Notes: generated by a model from the letters alone, not told the origin. A stretch of 64,000 nt of DNA from Rhodobacteraceae bacterium EL53 (GCA_900313015.1 OMPR01000017.1:29367-93366), one strand, 5' to 3'. Positions 15,682-24,749 are shown, counted from the stretch's first letter. Made by a program: numbers and translations.

Positions 15682-17162
15682 TTAGACCAACGATAATTTG
15701 TGTGCGCCATAGGATCAGGCTGGTTGTCGAACTGTGCAACCTTGCGAGTGCCGTCTGATACCACGTCTTGAACCAATCTGATTTCATCCATATGGCCACC
15801 CAATGTGCCATAGTCGCTGACCCGCATGGTGAATTCGATCGGGGCCACCAACGCGGGAGTTGGAACGTACCCGAACGAGCCTGTCGGCATGTCCAACACA
15901 TCCACCATCACGGTAATGCCACCACCGGGCCAGACATAGGCTTCGGCCCCACCACAAGACACAAACGTGAGTGAATCTTTGACGGATTTGGTGAGTTTGA
16001 CGGGGTTTTCTGTAACGCCAGCGCGCAAACTGCCACCGGCACCGCCCATGAACAGGACTGAACAGACCGACGGTTCACAGTTTTCCGCAATTAGGTCAGC
16101 TGATGCTTTCAGCTTTTCCGGGATTTCTGCGGGTTGCGGCGTCAACGTCTCGTCGAGTTCGAAATATGCGTATTGCTCACCGGTGGTTGATACCATCAAC
16201 AGGCGCATGCCATCTTTGGCAAACTTTGGATTGAAATCGCCCAGGATTTTGAGTGGATCTTCGATATCGGTGCCGCCCCAGCCGGTGCCAGGCTCTGCGA
16301 CTTGGAAATACCGTCCGGGCGTTGATCGACGACCGTTAATTTTGATTCCGGTCGCGGGCACGTCCAACAATTTGCCAGCCTGATGCTCTGATAGAACGCC
16401 GGTGATGTGGTCATCGACCACCACAACGTCTTCCACGTGACCCACCCATTGTGTGGCGAACATGCCAATTGTAGCAGACCCGCAGCCAACCCGCATCAAC
16501 TTCTCTTCGACGCCATTGATGATCGGGGCTTTGCCGGCTTGAACCACAACCGTGGTTTCGTGCTCAGGCTCACCGATCACCATTTCCACGGCTTCTTGGT
16601 TGCAAAGTTTCAACAGTGCATCACAGGTGATGCGGCCCTCTTTCTTGGTCCCGCCGGTCAAATGCTCGACGCCGCCGAGGCTGAGCATTTTGGATCCGTA
16701 CTCTGAGGTCATCACGTGACCGATCGGCTCTCCGTTGACGCGAACAACGTCGCGCTCGTGGCCCAGATGACGGTCGGTGTCGATTTTGATCTTTACACCG
16801 CAGTAGGAAAAGATTCCTTCGGTCACAACGGTGACCATATCGACGCCCTGAATTTCTTGGCTGACGATGAAGGGGGCGGGTTTGTAATCGGGATATGTGG
16901 TGCCAGCGCCAACCGCGGTAACAAACGGACGATTGCCCTGAACGATATTTCCATCCCAGTCATCGGGGCCTTTGCCGTCCTTAAGGAATGGCACGAGTTT
17001 TTGGCCCGAGCTTTCAATGATGGTCAAAGCGTCAAGGCGTACCAAATCTCCGCCATGGTTGGCGTACCGATCACAGGCTCCTATTTTACCGTCAGCGATA
17101 TAGCACATGACCGGGCAGGCATCGCAGCGGATCTTTTCAGGATTAGCGGTTTCATTTGCCAT
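15678..17162 (-). CDS. hnr: 6-hydroxynicotinate reductase homologue
   Basis: This 494-residue protein starts with an Fe-S motif RCDACPVMCYIADGKIGACD (C13, C16, C20, C30). More cysteines at C121, C180, C187 and C227 and later pairs (CEPSVCSV, VSCGGAEAY) fit the several clusters reported for E. barkeri Hnr. The known enzyme reduces 6-hydroxynicotinate with reduced ferredoxin to 6-oxo-1,4,5,6-tetrahydronicotinate, the substrate of enamidase. The segment GCGSATIG (T231) resembles ApbE flavinylation motifs. Its ATG overlaps the upstream Mo-hydroxylase gene by 11 bp and its stop overlaps the UPF0280 start. Family identity rests on my recognition of the sequence and on the ena and hydroxylase context. 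Confidence 0.82.
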   Translation of the reverse strand: MANETANPEKIRCDACPVMCYIADGKIGACDRYANHGGDLVRLDALTIIESSGQKLVPFLKDGKGPDDWDGNIVQGNRPFVTAVGAGTTYPDYKPAPFIVSQEIQGVDMVTVVTEGIFSYCGVKIKIDTDRHLGHERDVVRVNGEPIGHVMTSEYGSKMLSLGGVEHLTGGTKKEGRITCDALLKLCNQEAVEMVIGEPEHETTVVVQAGKAPIINGVEEKLMRVGCGSATIGMFATQWVGHVEDVVVVDDHITGVLSEHQAGKLLDVPATGIKINGRRSTPGRYFQVAEPGTGWGGTDIEDPLKILGDFNPKFAKDGMRLLMVSTTGEQYAYFELDETLTPQPAEIPEKLKASADLIAENCEPSVCSVLFMGGAGGSLRAGVTENPVKLTKSVKDSLTFVSCGGAEAYVWPGGGITVMVDVLDMPTGSFGYVPTPALVAPIEFTMRVSDYGTLGGHMDEIRLVQDVVSDGTRKVAQFDNQPDPMAHTNYRWSK

Positions 17163-19878
17163 TGTTCTTGTCCTTGATTGCGGCGCGCACTCGGGATGGC
17201 GTAGCGGGAACTTGAGTCAACCGGACACCGCAAGCGTTCTTTATCGCGTTAAGAATTGCGGGCGCCGTCGGGATGAGGACATGTTCCCCCAACCCTTTGG
17301 CGCCATAAGGGCCATGCGCGTCCGGTTCTTCGATGATGACTGTTTCAACAGGGGGCATATCGCCCATTGTTGGGATAAGGTAATCGTGCAGGTTTTCAGT
17401 GCGGCCGGGAATGTACTCTTCCATTAAAGTCATGCCGAGTCCCTGTGCGATGCCCCCTTGAACCTGACCTTCGACCAACATCGGATTGATCGCTTTTCCT
17501 ACATCGTGAGCGGCGACAAACTTGAGTGGTTTGACTGTTCCAAGCTTGGTATCAATTTCGACCACAACCAAATGCGCGGCATATCCAAATTGGGCATAGG
17601 GAATGCCCTGACCATTTTCATCCAAGGGCTTGGTGGGGGGGTCATAGGTTTCCTGTGACAACAAAACATACCCCTCATCATCGGCGCTTAGGGTCGCTAG
17701 GTCGATGGTGTGAGCCGTGTCCTGGTCTGTGATCTTGATCTGCCCGGCGCTGATTTCCAAAGTGGCATCCGCACCAGCATTCACCTGTGCTAGGATTTGC
17801 GCGCGCATTGCGTTGCCGCTCAGGCGCGCGGCGCTGCCTGAAACATAAGTTTGACGCGAAGCCGAGGTTTTCCCGGCATCGGGTGTCACGTCGGTGTCAG
17901 GCCCGACGATTTCCAGCTGGTGAACCGGGATTCCCAACGCCGTCGCATAAATCTGGCTGATGACGGTATTTGCGCCTTGACCAATATCCATGGCCCCTTG
18001 GTGCAAGACAACGGTACCATCTTTGCGGATGCCGGATTTGATGGTTGATGGGTTTGGCAAAGACGTGTTGCCGCATCCATACCATCCACCTGCAAGCCCG
18101 ACGCCGCGCTTGAAGATATCGTTTTCCGCGTTGAACGCGATTGCATCCGTGCGCTCGCTATCCCAAGCGGATTTCAGAGCCTCAAAGCAGGGCTTGATCC
18201 CGACGCCCTGTTCAAACACCTGTCCGCAGACGGTTGGAACATGGTTTTCCAAAGAATTGCGAATTCGGAATTCCAGCGGATCTATGCCCAGCTTGTCGGC
18301 CAGTTCATCAAAAAGGCTTTCTTGTGCGATGGCTGACTGTGGCACGCCAAACCCACGGAACGCGCCAGCCGGGGGGCAATGGGTATGAATGCCCTGAGAT
18401 TCTGCACGGTAATCCGTGATTTGATAAGGGCCTGAGGCATGGACTGGGACGCGGTTCGCCACAGTCGGTCCCCAACTGGCATAGGCCCCTGTGTTGAAGT
18501 AGCCAAAGAAATCAAAGCCTTTGATCTTGCCCTCTTTGGTGGCGCCGATCCGCAACGTGATGTCGGACGGATGCCGTTTGGTGGTCGACTGCATCGATTC
18601 CGTGCGCGAGTAGGTGAGCCGCACCGGCTTGCCGGTTTTGAGTGCGCCCAATGCCAGGTAGGGCTGTACACTCAGGTCAAGTTTTGAGCCAAATCCACCG
18701 CCCACACCTGTTGGAATGATGCGGATTAGTTCGCGCGGCATTCCAAGAATGATTTCCATAGCGTCCAGATCCATCACCGGCGCTTGGGTGCAGGCATGGA
18801 TTTCGACCCGGCCATTGACGATTTCTGCAAACCCAGCCTCGGGCTCGATATAGCCGTGCTCAACAAAGCCGCTGCGGAATTTGCCCTCAACCGTGACATC
18901 TGCATCCGCTAAAGCGGCTTCGGCGTCGCCGCACTGGACAAACCCGCCGCACATCACATTGCCTGCGCGGTCGGCGTGCAATTGGGCTGCATCATCAGCC
19001 ATGGCCTCGTGCACACTTTGGCTGGCAGGACGTTCCTCCCATGTGACCGGGAATTGAGACGGGTCAAAGGCGCGAACAGCCTCTGGCGTGCCAACAATCG
19101 CTGCTACGGCTTCACCCCGGAAACGGGTTTCGTTTTCGGCAAAAACAGGTTGGTCTGCAAAATCTGGAATGACCCCAAAGACGTTGCGACCGGGGATGTC
19201 CGCACTAGTCAGCACAGCTTCGATGCCGGTGGATTGAGCAAACGCGTCTAGGTCGCCGAATTGAAATCCTGCGCGCGGGAAGGGGGATCGGATGACCAAG
19301 ACTTCCAGCGTACCTTGCGGTGCCACATCGTCGCCAAACGCTTCGGTACCGGCGACTTTGCCAGCACCATCCAAGCGGCGGATCCCTTCACCGGCGTGAC
19401 CCAAGGTCAGGTCGGGAATGTCTGTGGAGCCAGCGGCAATCACAGCATCAATAATCTTTCGATAGCCTGTGCAGCGACACAATACTCCGCCCAAGGCATC
19501 CTGAACCTGTGTTTCTGAAGGGGTGCTTTCTTCGCGAAGCAGTGCCACGGCCGACACTATCATGCCGGGGGTGCAAATCCCGCATTGCGCGGCACCATGG
19601 TTTTGGAAGCTTTCGGCCAAACGCAATGCATCCAAATCCGTTTTTGCAAGCCCGCCCAGTGTTTCGACACTGCGTCCTGCTGCTTGATGTGCCGGCATTA
19701 AGCAAGCGCAAACAGGGGCGCCATCGACCAGCACAGTACAGGCTCCACAATCGCCTGCGTTACAGCCGATTTTTACATCGCGCGCACCAACACGTTCGCG
19801 CAGGGTTTCTGATAGACGTTCGCCTGCGTATGGCTCGACGCTCACGGTCGAGCCGTTCAAGGTGAATTGGGTAGTCAT
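17152..19878 (-). CDS. Xanthine-dehydrogenase-family hydroxylase, fused 2Fe-2S and Mo subunits
   Basis: Residues 1-150 hold two [2Fe-2S] sites (CNAGDCGACTVLVDGAPVC; CGICTPGM with CRCTGY). From residue 165 on the chain is a molybdopterin subunit, with TGVGGGFGSKLDLS, the AGAFRGFG segment and GLGEHVLIPTAPA, whose Glu is in the position of the catalytic base. E. coli XdhD shows the same fused layout. The ATG at 19878 has a GCAGG site; an ATG at 19899 overlapping the FAD gene has none. These enzymes insert water-derived oxygen beside a ring nitrogen. With hnr and ena downstream, nicotinate 6-hydroxylation is the leading inference. Confidence 0.9.
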   Translation of the reverse strand: MTTQFTLNGSTVSVEPYAGERLSETLRERVGARDVKIGCNAGDCGACTVLVDGAPVCACLMPAHQAAGRSVETLGGLAKTDLDALRLAESFQNHGAAQCGICTPGMIVSAVALLREESTPSETQVQDALGGVLCRCTGYRKIIDAVIAAGSTDIPDLTLGHAGEGIRRLDGAGKVAGTEAFGDDVAPQGTLEVLVIRSPFPRAGFQFGDLDAFAQSTGIEAVLTSADIPGRNVFGVIPDFADQPVFAENETRFRGEAVAAIVGTPEAVRAFDPSQFPVTWEERPASQSVHEAMADDAAQLHADRAGNVMCGGFVQCGDAEAALADADVTVEGKFRSGFVEHGYIEPEAGFAEIVNGRVEIHACTQAPVMDLDAMEIILGMPRELIRIIPTGVGGGFGSKLDLSVQPYLALGALKTGKPVRLTYSRTESMQSTTKRHPSDITLRIGATKEGKIKGFDFFGYFNTGAYASWGPTVANRVPVHASGPYQITDYRAESQGIHTHCPPAGAFRGFGVPQSAIAQESLFDELADKLGIDPLEFRIRNSLENHVPTVCGQVFEQGVGIKPCFEALKSAWDSERTDAIAFNAENDIFKRGVGLAGGWYGCGNTSLPNPSTIKSGIRKDGTVVLHQGAMDIGQGANTVISQIYATALGIPVHQLEIVGPDTDVTPDAGKTSASRQTYVSGSAARLSGNAMRAQILAQVNAGADATLEISAGQIKITDQDTAHTIDLATLSADDEGYVLLSQETYDPPTKPLDENGQGIPYAQFGYAAHLVVVEIDTKLGTVKPLKFVAAHDVGKAINPMLVEGQVQGGIAQGLGMTLMEEYIPGRTENLHDYLIPTMGDMPPVETVIIEEPDAHGPYGAKGLGEHVLIPTAPAILNAIKNACGVRLTQVPATPSRVRAAIKDKNNGK

Positions 19879-19891
19879 GACATTTACCTGC

Positions 19892-20725
19892 TCATTCATG
19901 GGCTTGCGCAGCTTTTGTGATCGTCCGCAAACACTGCTCTGCCACGGCCTCTAGACGGAATTCAGCACTGCCGCGCACGTCCGCGATGGGCGAGAGCGTT
20001 GAGAAATGCGAATCATTCAGAGTGATTTCCCCGAGAGTTTTGCCGATTAAATCCGCTTCGAGTTGCAACATGCGCTGGGCGACAGGAGAGCAAGCCCCAA
20101 TTGCAACACGCGCGTGGTTGATGCGCCCTTGTGGATCAAACCCGATCACAGCCGCCGTCATTGTAATTGAAATGACCAGATAACGCCGTGATCCGAGTTT
20201 TTCGAAGGCGCCTGCGGCAGTATGGGGCACATTAGGAAGCAAAAACCCGGTGACCATTTCATCGCTGGCCAGTGCGATGTCTCGAACTCCAGTTATGAAT
20301 TCATTAAGCGGTATGACCCGTTTACCACGGACCGATTGCAACTCAGCTTGTGCATCTAAGGTCAGCAGCGGCGGGACGCCATCTGCGGCGGGTGAGGCGT
20401 TGCACACATTGCCTGCAACCGTCCCTGCGTTTTGAATTTGCAAACTGCCGACCTCGCGGGCGGCGGCCTGCAGCCCGTCGAAGCAAGGTGGTAAACTGGT
20501 GCGAAAAATGTCGCTCCAACTGGTGGTTGCGCCGATGCGCCAAGTGTCCCCGTCACATGAAATTCCCGAGAGTTCGGGTATCCGAGAAATGTCCAAAAGG
20601 TCAGTTTTTATCGGACCTTGATTCTGGCTTGGGAAGTAGTCCGTGCCGCCTGCAACGATTTTGACCTCTTTAGCGGCAATGTGGTCAAGAGCCTCATTTA
20701 GGGCGGTAGGCATAAAGTGATGCAA
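19892..20725 (-). CDS. FAD-binding subunit of the molybdenum hydroxylase
   Basis: This 277-residue protein has the CO/xanthine dehydrogenase medium-subunit motifs VAGGTDYFP near residue 25 and QIQNAGTVAGNVCNASPAAD near residue 100. It passes electrons from the Mo/2Fe-2S chain to an acceptor. The start is probably TTG at 20725, because it has an AGGAA ribosome site and gives the family N-terminus MHHFMPTALNEAL; the ATG at 20713 has no such site. It is the first gene of the operon and its promoter carries a MarR-type box. Confidence 0.92.
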   Translation of the reverse strand: MHHFMPTALNEALDHIAAKEVKIVAGGTDYFPSQNQGPIKTDLLDISRIPELSGISCDGDTWRIGATTSWSDIFRTSLPPCFDGLQAAAREVGSLQIQNAGTVAGNVCNASPAADGVPPLLTLDAQAELQSVRGKRVIPLNEFITGVRDIALASDEMVTGFLLPNVPHTAAGAFEKLGSRRYLVISITMTAAVIGFDPQGRINHARVAIGACSPVAQRMLQLEADLIGKTLGEITLNDSHFSTLSPIADVRGSAEFRLEAVAEQCLRTITKAAQAHE

Positions 20726-20759
20726 GGTTCGAGTTCCTGTTGGGCGATATGTATTGTTG

Positions 20760-20800
20760 TTTGTATGCTAATGATATTGCGGGATTCGGAAATTTGTCAA
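20760..20800 (-). promoter_or_regulatory. Hydroxylase operon promoter with MarR-type box
   Basis: On the minus strand TTGACA (20800-20795), a 16- to 17-bp spacer and an AATATC/ATATCA -10 precede the box TTTGTATGCTAA (20760-20771). The geometry matches that of the fdxA promoter. Confidence 0.7.
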
Positions 20801-21037
20801 TCCAAAGTTTGACGCTGCGAAACTGTTGATAATAATAGGCAAAAGATCAGTGTGTCTTTAAGGAAAGTTTTTCTTGAATTGCTGCAGTTGCGCAGTTTGC
20901 ACTTCGCAGATGCAGCATTGTCGACTTTTCAAAAGCGAACGTGATCGTCGGGCGTCAGAAGAGCGGATCTGAATCGCAGGGAGGGGGCCCGGAGAAATTA
21001 GCCGCGTTTAACGATGGCGACTTTTTGAAGAAATTCG

Positions 21038-21082
21038 TTGACACACTAACGAAAAAACAAAAATATAATGAACGATCACTAA
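21038..21082 (+). promoter_or_regulatory. Second importer promoter with TetR-type operator, copy 2
   Basis: TTGACA (21038-21043), a 17-bp spacer and AAATAT (21061-21066) are followed directly by ATAATGAACGATCACTAA (21065-21082), which overlaps the -10. Binding here should block RNA polymerase. Confidence 0.65.
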
Positions 21083-21156
21083 CCTACTTGTTAGCACGAT
21101 CATGCCAGCGGATGGAAATCCCTGAGCGAACGAAATAACCCTTAGGGAGGGAAGAA

Positions 21157-22404
21157 ATGAACAAGTTCAAAACTTTGCTGGTTGGTGCCGTTGTAGCCAG
21201 TTTGGCAGCCACTGCTGCTATGGCGCAGGAAAAAGTTCGAATCGCTTTTATTGATCCGCTGTCAGGCCCGTTTGCCTCGACCGGGAATCAAGGCCTGTCA
21301 ATTTACCGCCACGCTGTGGATGAATTGGTTAACAAAAAGGGTGCCTTGCTGAACGGTTCGGCTGAGTTTGAAATCGTACCTTTCGATAACAAGATCAGCG
21401 CAAAGGAATCGTTGATCCAGCTGCAGGTTGCTATCGACCAAGGCATTCGTTTTATTGCACAGGGCGCATCTTCGGGTGTTGCTAACGCTATTACCGACGC
21501 GGTTAAAAAGCACAATAAACGTAACCCTGATAAGCAGGTAATCTTCCTGAACCACTCAGCGGTTGATCCTGCTCTGACAAACGACAAATGTAACTTCTGG
21601 CATTTCCGTTTCGATGCGAACGCAGACATCAAAATGGACGCTCTGACAGACGATATCGCAAACAATCCTGACATCAAAAAAGTGTATGTTATCGGTCAGG
21701 ACTACTCGTTTGGTAAAGCTGTGGCGGCGGCGGCTGTTCGGTTCTTGAAAGAAAAGCGTCCTGACATCGAAATCGTTGGCAACGAGCTCCACCCAATCGG
21801 TAAGGTCAAAGACTTCACGCCTTATGCGCGCAAAGTTATTGCAGCCGAAGCTGATGCTGTTATCACCGGCAACTGGGGCGGTGATATGGTTGGCTTGGGT
21901 AAAGCAATCATGGGTGCTGGCTTCACCAAGCCAATCTATACATACTATGGCGCGACATCGGGCATTACCGCCAACTTTGGTGACCAGGGTGATGGTATTG
22001 TGAAATTGGCGGGTGCTGGGCAAGTGAACCCTCCACTGTCCGCAGAGGCAGAAGCCTTTACTACCAGCTACTATGAAAAGTTCCCTGAGCTGGATCTAGG
22101 TCAACCACAGATGGCCAACGTTGCGCCAATGCTTGCTGTGGCAATCAACGAAGTGGGTAACGCAGATGACGTGAAAGCCATTGCTTATGCTCTGGAAGGC
22201 ATGGAATTCGATGGCGTGCTGACTGGCAAGACGATCATGCGTGAAAGTGACCACCAAGCCATTCAGACACTGACGGTTCAAGGCCAGACAAGCGAAGGCT
22301 TGACCTTTGATTATGACAAGTCTGGTCATGGTATGGTTGCGGAAACCATCGTTGAATTGGCGTCCTTGAATTCGGCTACAACCTGCAAGATGAAGCGTCC
22401 GTAA
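21157..22404 (+). CDS. LIV-type ABC importer periplasmic binding protein (second system)
   Basis: This 415-residue protein has a signal peptide (MNKFKTLLVGAVVASLAATA, cleavage near AMA-QEKV) and a type-I periplasmic binding fold (VRIAFIDPLSGPFASTGNQG; ITGNWGGDMVGLGKAI). A GGGAGG site precedes the ATG. It is first in a five-gene importer operon under the TetR-type operator. It differs in length and sequence from the binding protein at 12351. The ligand is unknown, but the shared operator points to the substrate of the monooxygenase operon starting at 28127. Confidence 0.92.
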   Translation: MNKFKTLLVGAVVASLAATAAMAQEKVRIAFIDPLSGPFASTGNQGLSIYRHAVDELVNKKGALLNGSAEFEIVPFDNKISAKESLIQLQVAIDQGIRFIAQGASSGVANAITDAVKKHNKRNPDKQVIFLNHSAVDPALTNDKCNFWHFRFDANADIKMDALTDDIANNPDIKKVYVIGQDYSFGKAVAAAAVRFLKEKRPDIEIVGNELHPIGKVKDFTPYARKVIAAEADAVITGNWGGDMVGLGKAIMGAGFTKPIYTYYGATSGITANFGDQGDGIVKLAGAGQVNPPLSAEAEAFTTSYYEKFPELDLGQPQMANVAPMLAVAINEVGNADDVKAIAYALEGMEFDGVLTGKTIMRESDHQAIQTLTVQGQTSEGLTFDYDKSGHGMVAETIVELASLNSATTCKMKRP

Positions 22405-22436
22405 CGCTTCGTCACTGCGAAATATGTTGCCAATTC

Positions 22437-22463
22437 GTCCTGTCAGAGGTTCTCTGGCAGGAC
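22437..22463 (+). promoter_or_regulatory. Hairpin between binding-protein and permease genes (second system)
   Basis: A 12-bp stem (GTCCTGTCAGAG with CTCTGGCAGGAC, one G-U pair) has a 3-base loop and no U tract. It holds the same place as the hairpin in the first importer operon. Confidence 0.65.
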
Positions 22464-22506
22464 AACACTACAAATAATAAAATCTCAAACAGGGAGCCGA
22501 CAAACG

Positions 22507-23463
22507 ATGGCATTGTTCCTCGTTAACATTTTGGATGGCTTGGTCACCGGGCTTTTGCTCTTTATGCTCTGCAGTGGCCTTACGCTGATCTTCTCAATGA
22601 TGGGCGTGCTGAACTTTGCTCACGCCAGTTTTTACATGCTGGGGGCGTACTTCGCTTACCAGATTAGTACCGTCACAGGGTTCTGGATGGGCCTGTTGGT
22701 TGCGCCAGTGATCGTGGGTGTCATCGGGGCACTGATCGAACGATACGGCTTGAGGCGAGTACACAAATATGGACATGTTCCCGAACTGATCTTTACCTTT
22801 GGTCTGGCCTTGCTGATCGAAGAAGTGGTTCAGTTCTTTTGGGGGAAAAGCCAGATGGCGTATTCGGAGCCCCTCGCTCTGGATTTTGCTGCGTTTTCTA
22901 TCGCCGGAAACTCCTTTCCTGCCTACAAAGTCTTTATGATTTTCATGGCGATGGGGTTGTTCTTGGTCTTGCTCTATATCCTGACAAAGACCCGGATCGG
23001 CATGACCATTCAAGCGGCGCTCAGCTATCCTGAAACTGTGCAGAACCTGGGACATAATGTGCCCTTGGTATTCATGTGCGTGTTTGGCGTAGGCACCGCA
23101 ATGGCTGGCTTGGCTGGAGTGATCGCTGGACCTGTTCTTGGAACCTTCCCAGGCATGGCATTGCAACTTGGCTCGATTGTGTTTGTGACGATCGTGATCG
23201 GTGGCCTCGGATCGCTCTGGGGTGCGCTCGTTGCATCTTTGATCATTGGATGGCTGCAAACGTTTGCGGCGGCGTACAATGTTGCGATGGAAGATATCCT
23301 GACCGCCATCGGCTTTACCAAACCTGAAAATATCTGGGACCATCCTCTGCAAGATCTCTGGACCCTCACCTTGCCGCAAATCGGGCCGATTCTGCCCTAT
23401 CTGTTGATGGTGTTTGTTCTGGTGTTGCGTCCGCAGGGTCTGATGGGGAAACGTGAAACATGA
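22507..23463 (+). CDS. LIV-type ABC permease (LivH-like)
   Basis: This 318-residue membrane protein has the LivH features MGVLNFAHASFYMLGAYFAY near residue 35 and IVIGGLGSLWGALVASLIIG near residue 235, with about eight hydrophobic segments. A GGGAG site precedes the ATG. Its stop overlaps the LivM-like start by ATGA. Confidence 0.93.
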   Translation: MALFLVNILDGLVTGLLLFMLCSGLTLIFSMMGVLNFAHASFYMLGAYFAYQISTVTGFWMGLLVAPVIVGVIGALIERYGLRRVHKYGHVPELIFTFGLALLIEEVVQFFWGKSQMAYSEPLALDFAAFSIAGNSFPAYKVFMIFMAMGLFLVLLYILTKTRIGMTIQAALSYPETVQNLGHNVPLVFMCVFGVGTAMAGLAGVIAGPVLGTFPGMALQLGSIVFVTIVIGGLGSLWGALVASLIIGWLQTFAAAYNVAMEDILTAIGFTKPENIWDHPLQDLWTLTLPQIGPILPYLLMVFVLVLRPQGLMGKRET

Positions 23464-24749
23464 CTATCGCCAGCAAAACACCACTCACAGCCGGAACAAA
23501 ACGGCTGATTTCTCTTTCGACTGTTCTGCCTTGGGCGTTCGCGGCACTGTTTCTGTTGATCCTGCCAGTTGTTTTCCAGACCAGCTCGGCTTTGACCATC
23601 ATGAACCAGATGGCGATCACAATTGTCTTTGCTCTCAGCTACAATATGTTGCTGGGGCAGGGCGGCATGCTGTCTTTTGGTCACGCTGTTTACATGGGCA
23701 TCGGCGGGTTCTTTGCCATGCATGTGTTGAACATGGTCGAGTACCAAGGTCTTTGGCTGCCTCTGCCATTGTTGCCGATCATTGGTGGCATGTTTGGCAT
23801 GCTCTTTGCCTTTATCATTGGTTCGTTTTCAACACGCCGCGCCGGGACAGTCTTTGCGATGATCTCTCTGGGTGTCGGGGAGTTGATCGCCGCGTGTTCC
23901 ATTATCATCGTTGTCTTCTTCGGTGGTGAAGAAGGGATTTCAGGCGACCGTACTATGGGGCCAGAGTTCTTTGGCATGGATTTCGCGTCGCAGTCTGAGG
24001 TGTACTACCTGACTGTTGTCTGGCTGATGATTGCTGCGATTCTGATGTACCTGTTTTCCCGTACTCCGATTGGTCGGATCGCAAATGCGGTGCGTGACAA
24101 TGAAGAGCGGGCAGAGTTCTTGGGCTATTCTCAGCGCAATGTACGGTGGATTTCTTTCATCGTGTCAGGCTTCTTTGCCGGTGTCGCCGGGTCACTATTT
24201 GCGGTGAACTTCGAAATCCTGACCGAGGAAAACCTGAACCTTGCAACCTCTGGATCCATCTTGCTGATCACCTTTTTGGGCGGTGTTGGATTTTTCATTG
24301 GCCCAATCATTGGGGCAATTGTGTTTACTTTGCTGCAGACGGTTTTGGGTCTCTACACCGAGATCTGGTCGCTTTATCTGGGTATCTTGTTCGTTGCCTC
24401 GGTAATGTTCTTTCCGGGTGGGTTTGCTGGCGTCATAGCTATGCATCGCCGCCCGTTGAGTTTAGGTAAACTGCACTTACTCACGGGGCCGTACCTCAAA
24501 GTTGCGATACCTGCAGTGACAAGCATTCTGTCGCTAGCTGCCGTTTTGGAAATCTTGTTTCACAAGCGTCATGGCTTCGCCGGAGACGGTGCGATGTCTC
24601 TGTATGGGATCACTTTTGATAGCCACGGGTATCAGGCGCTGGGCTTGGCGATCGTAATCGCTGCTATCTCGTTGTTCCTTGTCTCTCGTATCACGCCAGA
24701 GATCAAAGCGGCTTGGGATGAAGCCAATCATGCAGGAGACGACCAATGA
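23460..24749 (+). CDS. LIV-type ABC permease (LivM-like) with C-terminal extension
   Basis: This 429-residue membrane protein has the LivM core (YNMLLGQGGMLSFGHAVYMG near residue 60; FLGGVGFFIGPIIGAIVF near residue 275). After the usual end near residue 325 it carries about 100 extra residues with two more hydrophobic segments (LKVAIPAVTSILSLAAVLEI; LGLAIVIAAISLFLV). It overlaps both neighbours by ATGA. Confidence 0.92.
   Translation: MTIASKTPLTAGTKRLISLSTVLPWAFAALFLLILPVVFQTSSALTIMNQMAITIVFALSYNMLLGQGGMLSFGHAVYMGIGGFFAMHVLNMVEYQGLWLPLPLLPIIGGMFGMLFAFIIGSFSTRRAGTVFAMISLGVGELIAACSIIIVVFFGGEEGISGDRTMGPEFFGMDFASQSEVYYLTVVWLMIAAILMYLFSRTPIGRIANAVRDNEERAEFLGYSQRNVRWISFIVSGFFAGVAGSLFAVNFEILTEENLNLATSGSILLITFLGGVGFFIGPIIGAIVFTLLQTVLGLYTEIWSLYLGILFVASVMFFPGGFAGVIAMHRRPLSLGKLHLLTGPYLKVAIPAVTSILSLAAVLEILFHKRHGFAGDGAMSLYGITFDSHGYQALGLAIVIAAISLFLVSRITPEIKAAWDEANHAGDDQ

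Larger units (their letters stand above)
20726..21156. other. Gene-free divergent control region (430 bp)
   Basis: This gap separates the hydroxylase operon (minus) from the second importer operon (plus). It contains a MarR-type box with its promoter near the left end and a TetR-type operator with its promoter near the right end. Between 20801 and 21037 I see AT-rich sequence with no convincing open frame. Confidence 0.7.

Noticed and set aside
22594..23379. 261-codon minus-strand open frame opposite LivH
   Set aside because: Its composition (rich in His, Gln and Arg) is what a membrane-protein gene gives in antisense; there is no supporting context.
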